From: Anaerolineae bacterium
GTDB taxonomy: Bacteria > Chloroflexota > Anaerolineae > Aggregatilineales > JAFGMM01
Assembly (NCBI GenBank): GCA_027494055.1
Contig: JAOSJO010000001.1
Coordinates: forward strand, 62,001 to 126,000
Reading direction: 5' to 3'
DNA length: 64,000 nt
The notes under the pieces: generated by a model
The model's input: only the letters and a program-made list of their open reading frames with translations
Told to the model about the DNA's origin: nothing
The model's database searches: none
Shown: piece by piece, positions 18,906-26,967 of the stretch
Numbering within the stretch: the stretch's first letter is position 1
Layout: each line of letters starts with the position of its first letter
Made by a program: the position numbers and the translations under genes

Positions 18906-18997
18906 CCTGGTTGCCCTCCCTCTCGTTGCGAAGGGGCACAGCGTGCTGTGCCCCGGTCGCGTCGATACCTCTTTGGCTCATGAACTGCGCCCGCCGG

Positions 18998-19567
18998 CTA
19001 CTCCATCGTCTGTTCCGGGCCGCGGTCGCGCCACGCATCGATGAAGGCCGTGATGCGCCCCTCGTCGTAGCTCTCCAGCTTGTCGATGCGGCCCCATGCC
19101 GTCAGCGCGATGGCGGCGTCGGCGTTCGTGCGCGGCACCGCCGTGACCTTCCAGCCGTCGTAGCGGTCGAAGATGCCGCGCAACTGGCCTTTCACGGCCT
19201 CGCAGTCGTCCAGCCGGTCGCAGTCGTAGGAGATGACCACGTGCCCGTGCTCCAGGTTGTGGACGAGTTGCTCGTCGGGCGCTGGCTCCTCATAGAAGCC
19301 GGTCGGAAGCGGCGCCTCGTAGTGCCAGCCGGAGGTGGGCGGGTCGGAGTTGTACGGCGGGTGCGCCTCGCCGGGCTGGATGTGCTGCTGGCCCTGTATC
19401 GGCATGCTCACGCCGGGGGCGGCGTCGTCGCTGGCGCGCGTGAGCGCCACCAGGGCGAGCGCCACCACCGCCACCGTCACCACGCCCCCGATCCAGAACA
19501 GCCGTCGCCGGCGTTCTCTGGCGGCGCGCGCGCTGCGGTTTCGTGCCTTACGCGACTGCTTGCTCAC
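18998..19567 (-). CDS. DUF3105 family membrane-anchored protein
   Basis: 189 residues. A basic N-terminus (KQSRKARNRSARAARERRRR) precedes one transmembrane helix (about residues 24-44). The extracytoplasmic domain carries the DUF3105 pattern: GQQHIQPGEAHPPYNSDPPTSGWHY, then DEQLVHNLEHGHVVISYDC and a late WGRIDKLE. The conserved His residues, two of them in HNLEHGH, suggest a metal-binding role, but the function of DUF3105 is unknown to me. Its place between copZ and copB suggests a part in copper handling at the membrane; that is inference. A GC-rich palindrome (GGGGCACAG-CG-TGCTGTGCCCC region, 18933-18954) separates it from copB. Confidence 0.85.
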   Translation of the reverse strand: MSKQSRKARNRSARAARERRRRLFWIGGVVTVAVVALALVALTRASDDAAPGVSMPIQGQQHIQPGEAHPPYNSDPPTSGWHYEAPLPTGFYEEPAPDEQLVHNLEHGHVVISYDCDRLDDCEAVKGQLRGIFDRYDGWKVTAVPRTNADAAIALTAWGRIDKLESYDEGRITAFIDAWRDRGPEQTME

Positions 19568-19670
19568 GCTTCTGCTCCTGAAATCTCGCTAACAGTAAGA
19601 TCGTTGTTCTTCTACGTGCGCGCGCCATGCGTCGCAACCCCCGCCAGCATGTCGCGCGCCGGCGCGCGGG

Positions 19671-19880
19671 TCACTCCGCCGGCGGGTAGCCAATCTCGAC
19701 CAGGGTCGCCTTGATCGCGTCCCAGGAGGTCGCCTCGTTCCACGTCACGGTCACCTGCCTGGACTCCTGCTCGGCCTTCACGTCCTGGACGCCGGCCAGC
19801 GCGCCGAGTTCGCGCTGAATCGTCATGACGCAGTGCCCACAGCTAATGTTCGGAACGCTCACGGTCTTGATCTCAGCCAT
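19671..19880 (-). CDS. copZ: Copper chaperone, HMA domain protein
   Basis: 69 residues, a single HMA (ferredoxin-like) domain. The metal site reads SCGHC in place of the usual MxCxxC start, still giving Cys-x2-Cys. The rest (MTIQRELGALAGVQDVKAEQ, VTVTWNE, IKATLVEIGY in short pieces) matches CopZ/CopA N-domains. It hands Cu+ to the CopA/CopB pumps. It lies in the csoR operon between the thioredoxin-fold lipoprotein and DUF3105. Start ATG 19880 follows GAAGGAGTATCACG. Confidence 0.92.
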   Translation of the reverse strand: MAEIKTVSVPNISCGHCVMTIQRELGALAGVQDVKAEQESRQVTVTWNEATSWDAIKATLVEIGYPPAE

Positions 19881-19960
19881 CGTGATACTCCTTCAGGTTA
19901 TCGTGTGTTTGAGCGCCCGGCCCATCCCCATCTCAGAGCGGGCGCGCGCTGCCGGATTGG

Positions 19961-20548
19961 TCAGTCAAGGCTTGCATCGATCTCGCGCACCAGCTCCTCC
20001 ACCGGGACGTACATTGTGCGGTTGGGGTTGTCGGGCGCGCCGTAGTCCTTAATCCATGCAATCTTGCCCTCTTCGTCCACCAGGATAAACGTGTGTCCTG
20101 GCTCCCCGCTCGCGATGGCCCACTTCAGCACGTCGTAGGCCTTCGAGACGGCGCTGTCGGCGTCGACGAGCAGGGGCGCTTCGATGCCAAGCTCCGCGCC
20201 GGCGGGCGCCTGTTCCGCCGCGCTGTCGAGCGCGATGCTCAGCACGGCCACGTCGAGCGCCTGAAAGGCCGGGTCGGTCTGCAGATCGACGATCTGCTGC
20301 ATGCACGGCGGTCAACCGACCGCCATGTGGAAGTAGAGCAGGACCGGCTGCCGGCCGGCGTAATCGGCGAGCGACACCTCGCCCCCCGTCGCCGAGGGGA
20401 GCGTGAAGTCGGGCGCGGTCGCCCCGACCTCGATCCCGGCCGGCGCGGCGTTCGTGCAGGCCTGGAGCAGCGCGAGCAACAGCGCAACCAGGCCTAAGCC
20501 ATAGACGCGCCTGCGCCGCGTCGCGTTCCTCCCTGACATGAACTGCAT
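19961..20548 (-). CDS. Thioredoxin-fold (redoxin/TlpA-like) lipoprotein, probable selenoprotein with UxxC site
   Basis: 195 codons read through one in-frame TGA (20312-20314). The N-terminus is a lipoprotein signal (ALLLALLQAC lipobox), then VGATAPDFTLPSATGGEVSL, VLLYFHMAVG, the TGA, then PPCMQQIVDL. The motif is thus U-P-P-C where redoxins have C-x-x-C. Downstream matches the redoxin family: VLSIALD, LLVDADSAVSKAYDVL, GHTFILVDEEGKIAWIKDYG, TMYVPVEEL. Both sides of the TGA are in the same frame, unlike the other broken genes here, which need one-base shifts. A hairpin follows the TGA (separate entry). ATG 20548 follows GGAGGGG. It probably reduces disulfides or delivers electrons outside the membrane in the copper operon. 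Alternative: a Cys codon misread as TGA. Confidence 0.75.
20281..20314 (-). promoter_or_regulatory. Putative bacterial SECIS hairpin after the in-frame TGA
   Basis: Read on the minus strand, TGA (20314-20312) is followed after 14 bases by a perfect 7-bp stem GCAGATC/GATCTGC (20297-20281) with loop GTC. Bacterial SECIS elements lie just after the UGA, with the apical loop some 16-37 bases downstream and a G among its first two bases. Here the loop starts 21 bases after the UGA and begins with G, so the geometry fits. Confidence 0.55.
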
Positions 20549-20596
20549 TGACGCCCCTCCACACGCTAGAACGGACGATAGTGGCGCTGCGCCGGC

Positions 20597-20875
20597 TCAG
20601 GGTTTGGTGGCGGTGTTGAACACCTCGGTGATCTCACGCAGCACGCGCTCGCGCTCGTCGGGGTCCTCGCCGCGCACGGCGGTGGTGACGCAGGTGCGCA
20701 GGTGCCCGTCCAGGATCAGGCTCTCGACCTTGCTCAGCGCCGCCTGGACCGCCTGCAACTGCCGGATGGCGTCGATGCAGTAGACGTCCTGCTCCACCAT
20801 GCGCTTGACGCCCTCGACGTGCCCGGCGATGCTCGCGAGCCGGTTGACGACCTGGCGTTTCGTCTCCGCTTCCAT
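20597..20875 (-). CDS. csoR: CsoR-type copper-sensing repressor
   Basis: 92 residues, all-helical DUF156 repressor. The Cu+ ligands of CsoR are in place: Cys in VYCIDAIRQLQAVQAAL, and His plus Cys in DGHLRTCV (the x-Cys-His-Cys set). Apo-CsoR binds a GC-rich operator and Cu+ releases it. The first gene of the minus-strand operon csoR, redoxin, copZ, DUF3105, copB, copA. ATG 20875 follows GGGAGG; in-frame upstream codons lie beyond the operator and promoter, so they are not translated. Confidence 0.93.
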   Translation of the reverse strand: MEAETKRQVVNRLASIAGHVEGVKRMVEQDVYCIDAIRQLQAVQAALSKVESLILDGHLRTCVTTAVRGEDPDERERVLREITEVFNTATKP

Positions 20876-20902
20876 CACGCACGCCTCCCTGAGCGCGCCC
20901 AG

Positions 20903-20962
20903 ATACCCCATCCCCCTGGGGGGATTAGCACAAAGTATACACAACCTGTCCGCAAACGTCAA
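20903..20962 (-). promoter_or_regulatory. CsoR operator and sigma-70 promoter of the copper operon
   Basis: On the minus strand there is TTGACG (20962-20957), exactly 17 bases, then TATACT (20939-20934). Just downstream lies a palindrome with arms ATCCCCC and GGGGGAT around TG (20910-20925), extended by TACCCC on one side. G/C-run palindromes flanked by AT are typical CsoR/RcnR-family operators. Its position over the start of transcription suits repression. Confidence 0.8.
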
Positions 20963-21083
20963 GGGGGCGTTGGTTCTCATCTGCCTCACCCCCGCTGCAC
21001 GGTGAGCGCGGCGGGGTGACGTCAACCAGATCGTGGCATCGCCCGGCGCGCCGTGGCTGTAAGGACGCCTATGCAGCGGAATT

Positions 21084-21112
21084 TTGACATATTCTACGAA
21101 ATGCGCTATAAA
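21084..21112 (+). promoter_or_regulatory. Strong promoter of the polyphosphate module
   Basis: Consensus TTGACA (21084-21089), a 17-base spacer and TATAAA (21107-21112), about 120 bases before the first PPK2 gene. Confidence 0.8.
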
Positions 21113-21231
21113 TATTAAGAGATCATTAAGACCTCCAGAACGCCATCATCGATGAGGCAACTGCCCCGCCCAGAGACGCTCACAGGCTGCGCCGCCGGGC
21201 GCGCCGAGCCGGCGGAGGAAAGGAGCGGTCG

Positions 21232-22032
21232 ATGCTTGAGCACGTGGACCTTGACGCCAGGCTGAAGAACGCCGAGTGGAAGCAGCGCCGGCCCTGGTAC
21301 CAGCAGCGCCTTTACGACCTGGAAAAGGCCGCTTTCGACGCCGGTATGCCCACGGTGGTTGTCTTCGAGGGGTGGGACGCAGCCGGCAAGGGCACCTCTA
21401 TCAGCCAGTTAACCTCGCGCCTCGACCCACGCGGCTATATCGTGTACCCCATTCGCGCCGCGCGCACCTACGAGAAACAGCAGCCCTGGCTGTGGCGCTT
21501 CTGGCTCAAGCTGCCCAACTACGGCCAGATGGCGATATTCGACCGCTCGTGGTACGGGCGCGTGCTTGTGGAGCGCATGGATAGGCTCGCGTCGAAGGAA
21601 GAGTGGCGGCGCGCCTACAACGACATCGTGCAGTTCGAGCGCCTCATCAGCGAAGATGGCTATGTCGTGGTCAAGTTCTTCCTCCACATCTCGAAAAAGG
21701 AGCAGAAGCGTCGCTATAAGAAGATCGAGGCCGACCCCCTGGAGGCCTGGCATGTCACCGAAGAGGACTGGCGCAACCACCGGCGCTACAAGAAATGGCT
21801 CCGCTGCTACGAGGAAATGCTGGAACGCACCGATACCAGCTTCGGGCCGTGGACCATCGTGCCCGCCACCGACCGCTGCTACATGCTCGACCTCATCTAC
21901 CGCACGCTGATCCGGGCCATGAGCGACCGGCTGGACGAACTGGGCGCGCTGCCGCCGGAAATCTCGCCGGAGGAGGCCGACGCGGACGCCCCCGTCGAAG
22001 CGGCGCGCGCCGCCGCGCCGGCGGAAGCGTGA
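21232..22032 (+). CDS. ppk2: Polyphosphate kinase 2 family protein (copy 1)
   Basis: 266 residues. PPK2 enzymes transfer phosphate between polyphosphate and nucleotides. Visible: Walker A-like GWDAAGKGTS, RLDPRGYIVYPI, the Walker B/lid region FDRSWYGRVLVERM, an FFLHISKKEQ stretch, and WHVTEEDWRNH with YEEMLERTDT. The Ala-rich C-terminal tail looks disordered. The second paralogue starts 16 bases after the stop. Class (ADP, AMP or both as acceptor) cannot be set by eye. Class II enzymes are fusions of two PPK2 domains, so this adjacent pair may be a split equivalent. Confidence 0.92.
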   Translation: MLEHVDLDARLKNAEWKQRRPWYQQRLYDLEKAAFDAGMPTVVVFEGWDAAGKGTSISQLTSRLDPRGYIVYPIRAARTYEKQQPWLWRFWLKLPNYGQMAIFDRSWYGRVLVERMDRLASKEEWRRAYNDIVQFERLISEDGYVVVKFFLHISKKEQKRRYKKIEADPLEAWHVTEEDWRNHRRYKKWLRCYEEMLERTDTSFGPWTIVPATDRCYMLDLIYRTLIRAMSDRLDELGALPPEISPEEADADAPVEAARAAAPAEA

Positions 22033-22048
22033 GGGAGGGCGCTGCAAG

Positions 22049-22864
22049 ATGACGCTTGAGAGCATCAACCTCGACGTGGCGCTGACGCGCGCCGCCTACG
22101 AACGCCAGAAGACCGAGTACCAGGTCCGCCTGATGACGCTGGCGCGCGAGGTCTACTTCCAGAAGCGCCCGGTCGTCATCGCCTTCGAGGGCTGGGACGC
22201 CGCCGGCAAGGGCGGCGCGATCAAGCGGCTGACCGAGCGCATCGACCCGCGCGGGTATGTGGTCTATCCCATCGCCGCGCCCCAGGGCGAGGACGCGACA
22301 CACCACTACCTGTGGCGTTTCTGGCGCCGGCTGCCGCCGCGCGGGCAGATCGCCATTTTCGACCGCACCTGGTACGGGCGCGTGCTGGTGGAGCGCATCG
22401 AAGGGTTTGCCGCCGAGGCCGAGTGGCGGCGCGCCTACCAGGAAATCAACCAGTTCGAGCGCGAGCTGGTGGACTTCGGCACGGTCGTGATCAAGTTCTG
22501 GCTGCACATCAGCCAGGAGGAGCAACGCGCCCGCTTCGAGGCGCGGGCGCGCACCGCCTACAAGTCGTGGAAGCTGACCGACGAGGACTGGCGCAACCGC
22601 GACAAGTGGGACCTCTACGCCGAAGCAGTCGAGGATATGGTGCAGCGCACCAGCACCACCTACGCGCCGTGGACCATCGTCGAGGCCAACGACAAGTACT
22701 ACGCGCGCGTCAAGGTGGTCAAGACGGTTGTCGAAGCTTTGGAGCAGGCGCTGGACCTGCCCAAGGACCCGTATGCGGGGCTACCGCTCCCCGGTCGGGT
22801 CGCGCGGGCGGGCAATGACCGGCAGCCCAAAGCCAGGAAGAAGAAGTCACCATCGCCCAATTGA
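22049..22864 (+). CDS. ppk2: Polyphosphate kinase 2 family protein (copy 2)
   Basis: 271 residues, clearly paralogous to the preceding gene and retaining its own GWDAAGKGGAIKRL loop, RIDPRGYVVYPI, FDRTWYGRVLVER, FWLHISQEEQ and WKLTDEDWRNRDKW. Both copies keep catalytic motifs, so both are probably active. It ends in a Lys-rich tail (PKARKKKSP). ATG 22049 follows GAGGGAGGGCGCTGCAAG. Co-transcribed with the first copy, the lysine-rich peptide and the CHAD gene. Confidence 0.92.
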   Translation: MTLESINLDVALTRAAYERQKTEYQVRLMTLAREVYFQKRPVVIAFEGWDAAGKGGAIKRLTERIDPRGYVVYPIAAPQGEDATHHYLWRFWRRLPPRGQIAIFDRTWYGRVLVERIEGFAAEAEWRRAYQEINQFERELVDFGTVVIKFWLHISQEEQRARFEARARTAYKSWKLTDEDWRNRDKWDLYAEAVEDMVQRTSTTYAPWTIVEANDKYYARVKVVKTVVEALEQALDLPKDPYAGLPLPGRVARAGNDRQPKARKKKSPSPN

Positions 22865-22897
22865 GTCTTGCACAGTGCACACAGAAGGGAGATCGCA

Positions 22898-23029
22898 ATG
22901 GCTAAGGACAAAGACAAGGGGAAGAAGGACAAGAAGAAGGAGAAGAAAGAGAAGAAGAAAAAAGAAGTAAGCCAGGCAGGTTATGGCTCAAGACTCTGCC
23001 GACTCTGTCCAGCACAGAGTCATCTGTGA
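22898..23029 (+). CDS. Lysine-rich small protein
   Basis: 43 codons as read; 14 of the first 22 residues are Lys, alternating with Asp and Glu. A good ribosome site (GAAGGGAG) precedes ATG 22898. As read the frame overlaps the start of the CHAD gene by 47 bases. If the AAAAAA run near 22958-22963 is one base too long, the frame ends at TAA 22968-22970, giving a 23-residue polylysine peptide that stops just before the CHAD start; given the many indels in this sequence that is quite likely. Its position between PPK2 and CHAD genes suggests electrostatic binding to polyphosphate, which is inference. Confidence 0.5.
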   Translation: MAKDKDKGKKDKKKEKKEKKKKEVSQAGYGSRLCRLCPAQSHL

Positions 23030-24274
23030 AGATTCCGAGCGCGCCGCGCTCGAACGGATCACCGAAATCGGGAACCGGCACGAAGCGCGGCGCGCCCGCC
23101 TTGTCTTGATGAGCGCCGACGGCGGCGACGTGGCCGACATCGCGCTTGCCCTCGGCCTGTCGCGCCGGCGCGTGCGCTACTGGCAGCGCGGCTTTGTGCG
23201 CCGCCGCCTGGACATCTTCTCCGAGCGGCTGCTGGCTCGGCTCGACGACCAGGAGGCCGCCGGGTCCGAGTCCGCCGCCCTTGAGGGCGCGCCGCCGCCG
23301 CAGCCCGGCGCAGACAAGCCGCGCCGCCCGCTGACGATGAGCAAGTCGCCCGGCGTCCAGGCCGGCGACCCCATGAGCGAGGCCGGGCGCAAGGTGCTCT
23401 ACTTTCACTTCGAGCGCATGTTGTTCCACGAGCCGGGCACGCGGCTCGGCGCGGACATCGAGGCGCTGCACGACATGCGCGTCGCCACGCGGCGGATGCG
23501 CGCCGCGTTCCGGGTCTTCGGCGGCTTCTACAAGGATCGCCTGCTCAAGCGGTACCTCGCCGGGCTGAGGGCCACAGGCCGCGCGCTGGGCGACGTGCGC
23601 GACCTCGATGTGTTCATGGAGAAGGTCGGGCACTACCAGGACGCGCTGCCCGAAGCTGAGCGCGGCGGCATGGAACCGCTGCTGGAGGCGTGGCAGGGGC
23701 GGCGCGCGAAGGCCCGCGCCCGGATGCTCCGCCACCTGGACAGCCCGGACTTCGGCATTTTCGTCGCGGACTTTGGCGAGTTCCTCACCACGCCCGGCGC
23801 GGGCGCGCAGGATGAGGCGGCGTTGGTGCGGCACGTGGTCCCTCGCCTGGTGTACGAGGGCCTCGAAGCCGTGCGCCGCTACGAGACCATCCTCGACACC
23901 GCGCCCATCGAGACGCTCCACGCGCTGCGCATCGACTTCAAGCGCTTCCGTTACACACTGGAGTTCTTCGAGGAGGTCCTGGGGCCGGAGGCGCGCGACG
24001 TCATCAACGAGGTGAAGGTCATGCAGGACCACCTCGGCGACCTCAACGACGCGGACGTGGCCGGCCGAATCCTGCAGGACTTTATCGCCACCTATGAGAA
24101 GAAACAGGTCGGGTGCAGGTCTCGGAGCGGCGCAGCATCGACCGCGTGATCCAGTACATGGCGGACCGCGCCGCCGAGAAGCACCGGCTCCTCGTCACGT
24201 TCCCCGAAGCATGGGCGCGCTTCAATCGCGCCGAGGTGCGCCGCGCAGTGGCCTCCGCAGTGGCCATTTTGTAG
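22983..24274 (+). CDS. CHAD-domain protein with N-terminal helix-turn-helix (frameshifted)
   Basis: About 430 residues. Residues 15-75 form a homeodomain-like helix-turn-helix (EIGNRHEARRARLVL, then VADIALALGLSRRRVRYW). A Pro/Ala linker follows, then a CHAD domain from about residue 125: helical with conserved His and basic residues (ALHDMRVATRRMRAAFRVF, DVRDLDVFMEKV, LHALRIDFKRFRYTLEFF, VMQDHLGDLNDADV). CHAD domains bind polyphosphate, which fits the adjacent PPK2 genes. A one-G loss at 24111-24113 breaks the frame; adding it gives VQVSERRSIDRVIQYM and a stop at 24274, overlapping the convergent phosphoesterase gene by about 50 bases. ATG 22983 as start. Confidence 0.88.
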
Positions 24275-24910
24275 GCTTCCAGCCCCAACTGGTCGCGGCA
24301 TACGGCAGGCCCGATTCGACATCGAACAACTGGTAGTCCAGGGTCTCGATATCGAGCAGGCCGAACGTGCGCGAGCTGGGCAGGCGCGTCTCGTGGCGCG
24401 CCAGCAGCGAGCCGGGGTTGATGACGACGCCGCGCGGCGTCTCGACGTGGAGGGGATGTGCGTGTGCCCCAGCACCAGCACGTCCGCGCTGGCCTCGTCG
24501 AAGAGCGCGTCCAGCGCCCCGCCGGGCATCACCTCCGGGTGGACCAGCTCCAGGTCAGTGGTCGGCGCGGCGTGGTAGAGCGCGACGCACCGGCCATTGA
24601 AACGCGCCTTGTAGTCGAAGGGCAGCGCGCGCAGGTAGGCGCGGCTCTCCGGGGCGAGGCGGGCGGGGTCGGTGTGGTAGGGCTTGTGCCGCGACGGCTT
24701 GCGCGTGAACGCCTCCCGGTCGTGGTTGCCGCACACGCACGGGATGTCGCGCGCGCGGAGCAGGTTGATCGTCTCGTCGGGGCAGCAGCCGTAATCCACC
24801 AGGTCGCCGGCGCAGAGCACCTGCGCCGCGCCAAGCGCGTCGAGCAGGCTGAGCGCGCGCCGCAGCGTGGGCGCGTCCGCGTGGATGTCGGCGATCAACC
24901 CCAACTTCAT
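24222..24910 (-). CDS. Calcineurin-like metallophosphoesterase, YfcE-like (copy 1, frameshifted)
   Basis: About 229 residues. Two-metal phosphoesterase motifs in order: GLIADIHAD, CAGDLVDYG, CGNHDRE, LYHAAP and LGHTHIP. One C is missing from a run at 24452-24455; adding it restores HVETPRGVVINPGSLLARHE and DIETLDYQLFDVESG, as in the twin gene downstream. The corrected stop is at 24222, inside the tail of the convergent CHAD gene. Start ATG 24910. The twin at 24912 ends one base upstream, so the two are translationally coupled. Substrate unknown. Confidence 0.85.
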
Positions 24911-24911
24911 T

Positions 24912-25577
24912 TCAGGCCTCGTCCGCCGGCGTCTGGTCTTTCCACCACAGCCAGGTCGTCTGGGGATGTTCCACGCCCGACACCACGTCGTACAGGCGGT
25001 AGTCAAGCGTCTCGGTGTCGAGCACGCCGAACGTGCGCGACGTGTACCGGCCCGTGTCGTGATGGACGAACAGCGAGCCGGGGTTGATGAGCCGGCCGGC
25101 GGGCGCGACGAAGTGAACCGGCACGTGCGTGTGGCCGAGCACCAGCACGTTCGCCCTGGAGGCCTCGATCATCTCGGCGAGGGCGCGCGGCGTGCTGAAC
25201 TTCGGGTGGACGAGCGCGGTGTCGCTGGTCAGCGCGCCGTGGTGGACGGCGACGCGGAGGCCGCCGTAGCGCCGGTCGAGGCGCGCCGGCAGCGCGCGCA
25301 GGTACTTCAGGTTCTCCGGCGTGATCGCGTCCGGGTCGGAATGGCGCGGCTTGCGCTTCTCCGGCGGGCGGGTGAAGAGCCTGCGGTCGTGGTTTCCGAG
25401 CACGCACGGGATGTCCCGCGCCCGCACCAGGCTGATGGTCTCGTCGGGCCAGAAGCCGTAGTCCACCAGGTCGCCGGCGCAGAGCACCGCGCCCGCGCCG
25501 AGCGCGTCCAGCCGGTCGAGCGCCAGGCGCAACGCCTCGACGTCGGCGTGGACGTCGGCGATCAGCCCCAGCTTCAC
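24912..25577 (-). CDS. Calcineurin-like metallophosphoesterase, YfcE-like (copy 2)
   Basis: 221 residues, intact. GLIADVHADVEALRLAL, CAGDLVDYGFWPDE, LGNHDRR, VHHGALTSD, LGHTHVPVHF and INPGSLFVHHDTGRY give a complete MPP active site. About 60 percent identical by eye to the gene that follows it, so this is a tandem duplication. Its start overlaps the end of the upstream gene by 4 bases (ATGA type). Members of this family are small phosphodiesterases of unknown physiological substrate. Confidence 0.9.
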   Translation of the reverse strand: MKLGLIADVHADVEALRLALDRLDALGAGAVLCAGDLVDYGFWPDETISLVRARDIPCVLGNHDRRLFTRPPEKRKPRHSDPDAITPENLKYLRALPARLDRRYGGLRVAVHHGALTSDTALVHPKFSTPRALAEMIEASRANVLVLGHTHVPVHFVAPAGRLINPGSLFVHHDTGRYTSRTFGVLDTETLDYRLYDVVSGVEHPQTTWLWWKDQTPADEA

Positions 25578-26050
25578 CGCTGTAGCTCCTGCAACGCTTC
25601 AGGCCAGTGCAGGCGCACCGCCTCCACGAGCTTCAGGTGCACGTCAGACGCCTCGCCGGGGACCAGCACAAGGTCGCGGTGGTAGTGGGCCGAGGCGCGC
25701 TCCAGCAGCCACAGGTCGCGCCCCTGCGACCTCACCGGCTGGTCGTCCAGCCGGTCCAGGCCGGCCTGGAAGAGCGCCCGCTTGAGTTCGCGGTAGCGGC
25801 GCATGGGGAACGGCTCGCGCGGCGCGGGCGGCAGGTCGGGGAGCAGGTAATGCACCTCCTGCCACACGTCGGTGTGGCCCATCATCAGCGTGGCGACCTG
25901 GTCCGGCGGGCGGCGCGGCGCTTCGGCGTAGGCCACGGTGATGCGCAGCGCCTCGCTGACCATGGGCGAGCGGACCACGTCGCGCAGCGCGGGCAGGCGC
26001 AGTTGGATCGCAATCTGGCGAAGCTGGTCGGCGCGCAGCCGGGCGCTCAT
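25574..26050 (-). CDS. Unrecognised protein, first gene of the phosphoesterase operon
   Basis: 158 residues, no family recognised. It is mostly helical and charged with many Arg, Leu and Pro; LLPDLPPAPREPFPMRRYRELKRALFQ in short pieces suggests a proline linker before an amphipathic helix. No signal peptide, Cys cluster or membrane segment. It overlaps the second phosphoesterase by 4 bases and starts the three-gene operon, so a linked role is likely. ATG 26050. Confidence 0.7.
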   Translation of the reverse strand: MSARLRADQLRQIAIQLRLPALRDVVRSPMVSEALRITVAYAEAPRRPPDQVATLMMGHTDVWQEVHYLLPDLPPAPREPFPMRRYRELKRALFQAGLDRLDDQPVRSQGRDLWLLERASAHYHRDLVLVPGEASDVHLKLVEAVRLHWPEALQELQR

Positions 26051-26151
26051 GAGGTTACATCAGCCCATTCTGGCTTGCAGAGTCGATGGACCTGATTTTA
26101 CCACAAGGTGGGGGAGCAGGTCTGAGGCGGTGGAGTGCAAGCGCGAAGCGG

Positions 26152-26967
26152 TTACGTCAACTGTATCCCGGCTTTGTTGGCCCGTGCAATGAGGTAGTTG
26201 ACGAAAGCTGAGCATGAAACGAGCATGAACTTCGCGTCATCATGGGTGACGTTTGGCTCATCTGTCAGGGCATGACGGATGCCGTCCGCGTCACTTGTGT
26301 AGCCGTATATACTGCTGAGGCCGGACTCGAGGGCCGGGTGTAACCCAAGCCTTTTTAGCGCCTGTCGCAAAGTCGCCTTCTTGTCCCCGGTGATGATTTT
26401 GGCGGTGGCTTCGACTGCGCTTATGGCCTCTTTGATCGAGTTTCGATAATCAGGATTCTCTCGGTCAGCCAGCAATGAGAGAGAGGCCGCCAAATGGTCT
26501 TTTGACCTGTTGAATGGGAGTGTGCAGGGCTTCATCTAAAGTTCGGATCTCTGCTTCATCCGTAATCTGAACAAACTTTCCACCAATGAGGCGGTAGGCT
26601 GACAATTCGCGCTCCAAAACACTATTGCAGGACTCAACAAACAAGGCTATATTTCTATACCTAAATCTGAATAATTCAGTTTCAACAGTAAGAAGCACAA
26701 TGAATTCTAATAAATCGAAGACTTCATTCCATTCGCAAGAAAGAAAATATTCCTAACACCTTGATATGTTAAAGGTATATCAGCTGGTTTCTTAAAATAT
26801 CCAATATTGATATAATCTAGCGTCTTGTGATTATCAATGCCCGCATCACGCCAAAAATAATGACACAAGGTGTTCCACAAACTATGTCTCAGATCATCAT
26901 CCATTGAGTCAACTTGCACAACGCTTTTGACCGGCTTGAGACCTTTTCTCTGTGAAAATGACTTCAT
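26152..26967 (-). CDS. AbiJ-like abortive-infection protein (AbiJ-NTD4 type), frameshifted, AT-richer
   Basis: About 272 residues once two indels are corrected. N-terminal AbiJ-NTD4-like part: FSQRKGLKPVKSVVQVDSMDDDLRHSLWN, with YFKKPADI and VRNIFFLAN (each quoted in pieces). The middle has VLERELSAYRLIGGKFVQITDEAEI. The C-terminal half has DRENPDYRNSIKEAISAVEA, YGYTSDADGIRHAL and DAKFMLVSCSAFVNYLIA, typical of AbiJ-like proteins annotated as phage defence. One base is missing at about 26728-26732 and one T is extra in the run 26500-26503. Base composition is clearly lower in G+C than the neighbours, pointing to recent transfer. No partner gene is adjacent. Confidence 0.78.

Noticed and set aside
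16853..19714. Very long plus-strand open frame opposite the copper operon
   Set aside because: It is an antisense shadow of high-GC genes: no family motifs, extreme His/Arg/Ala content, no ribosome site, and it covers four well-recognised minus-strand genes.
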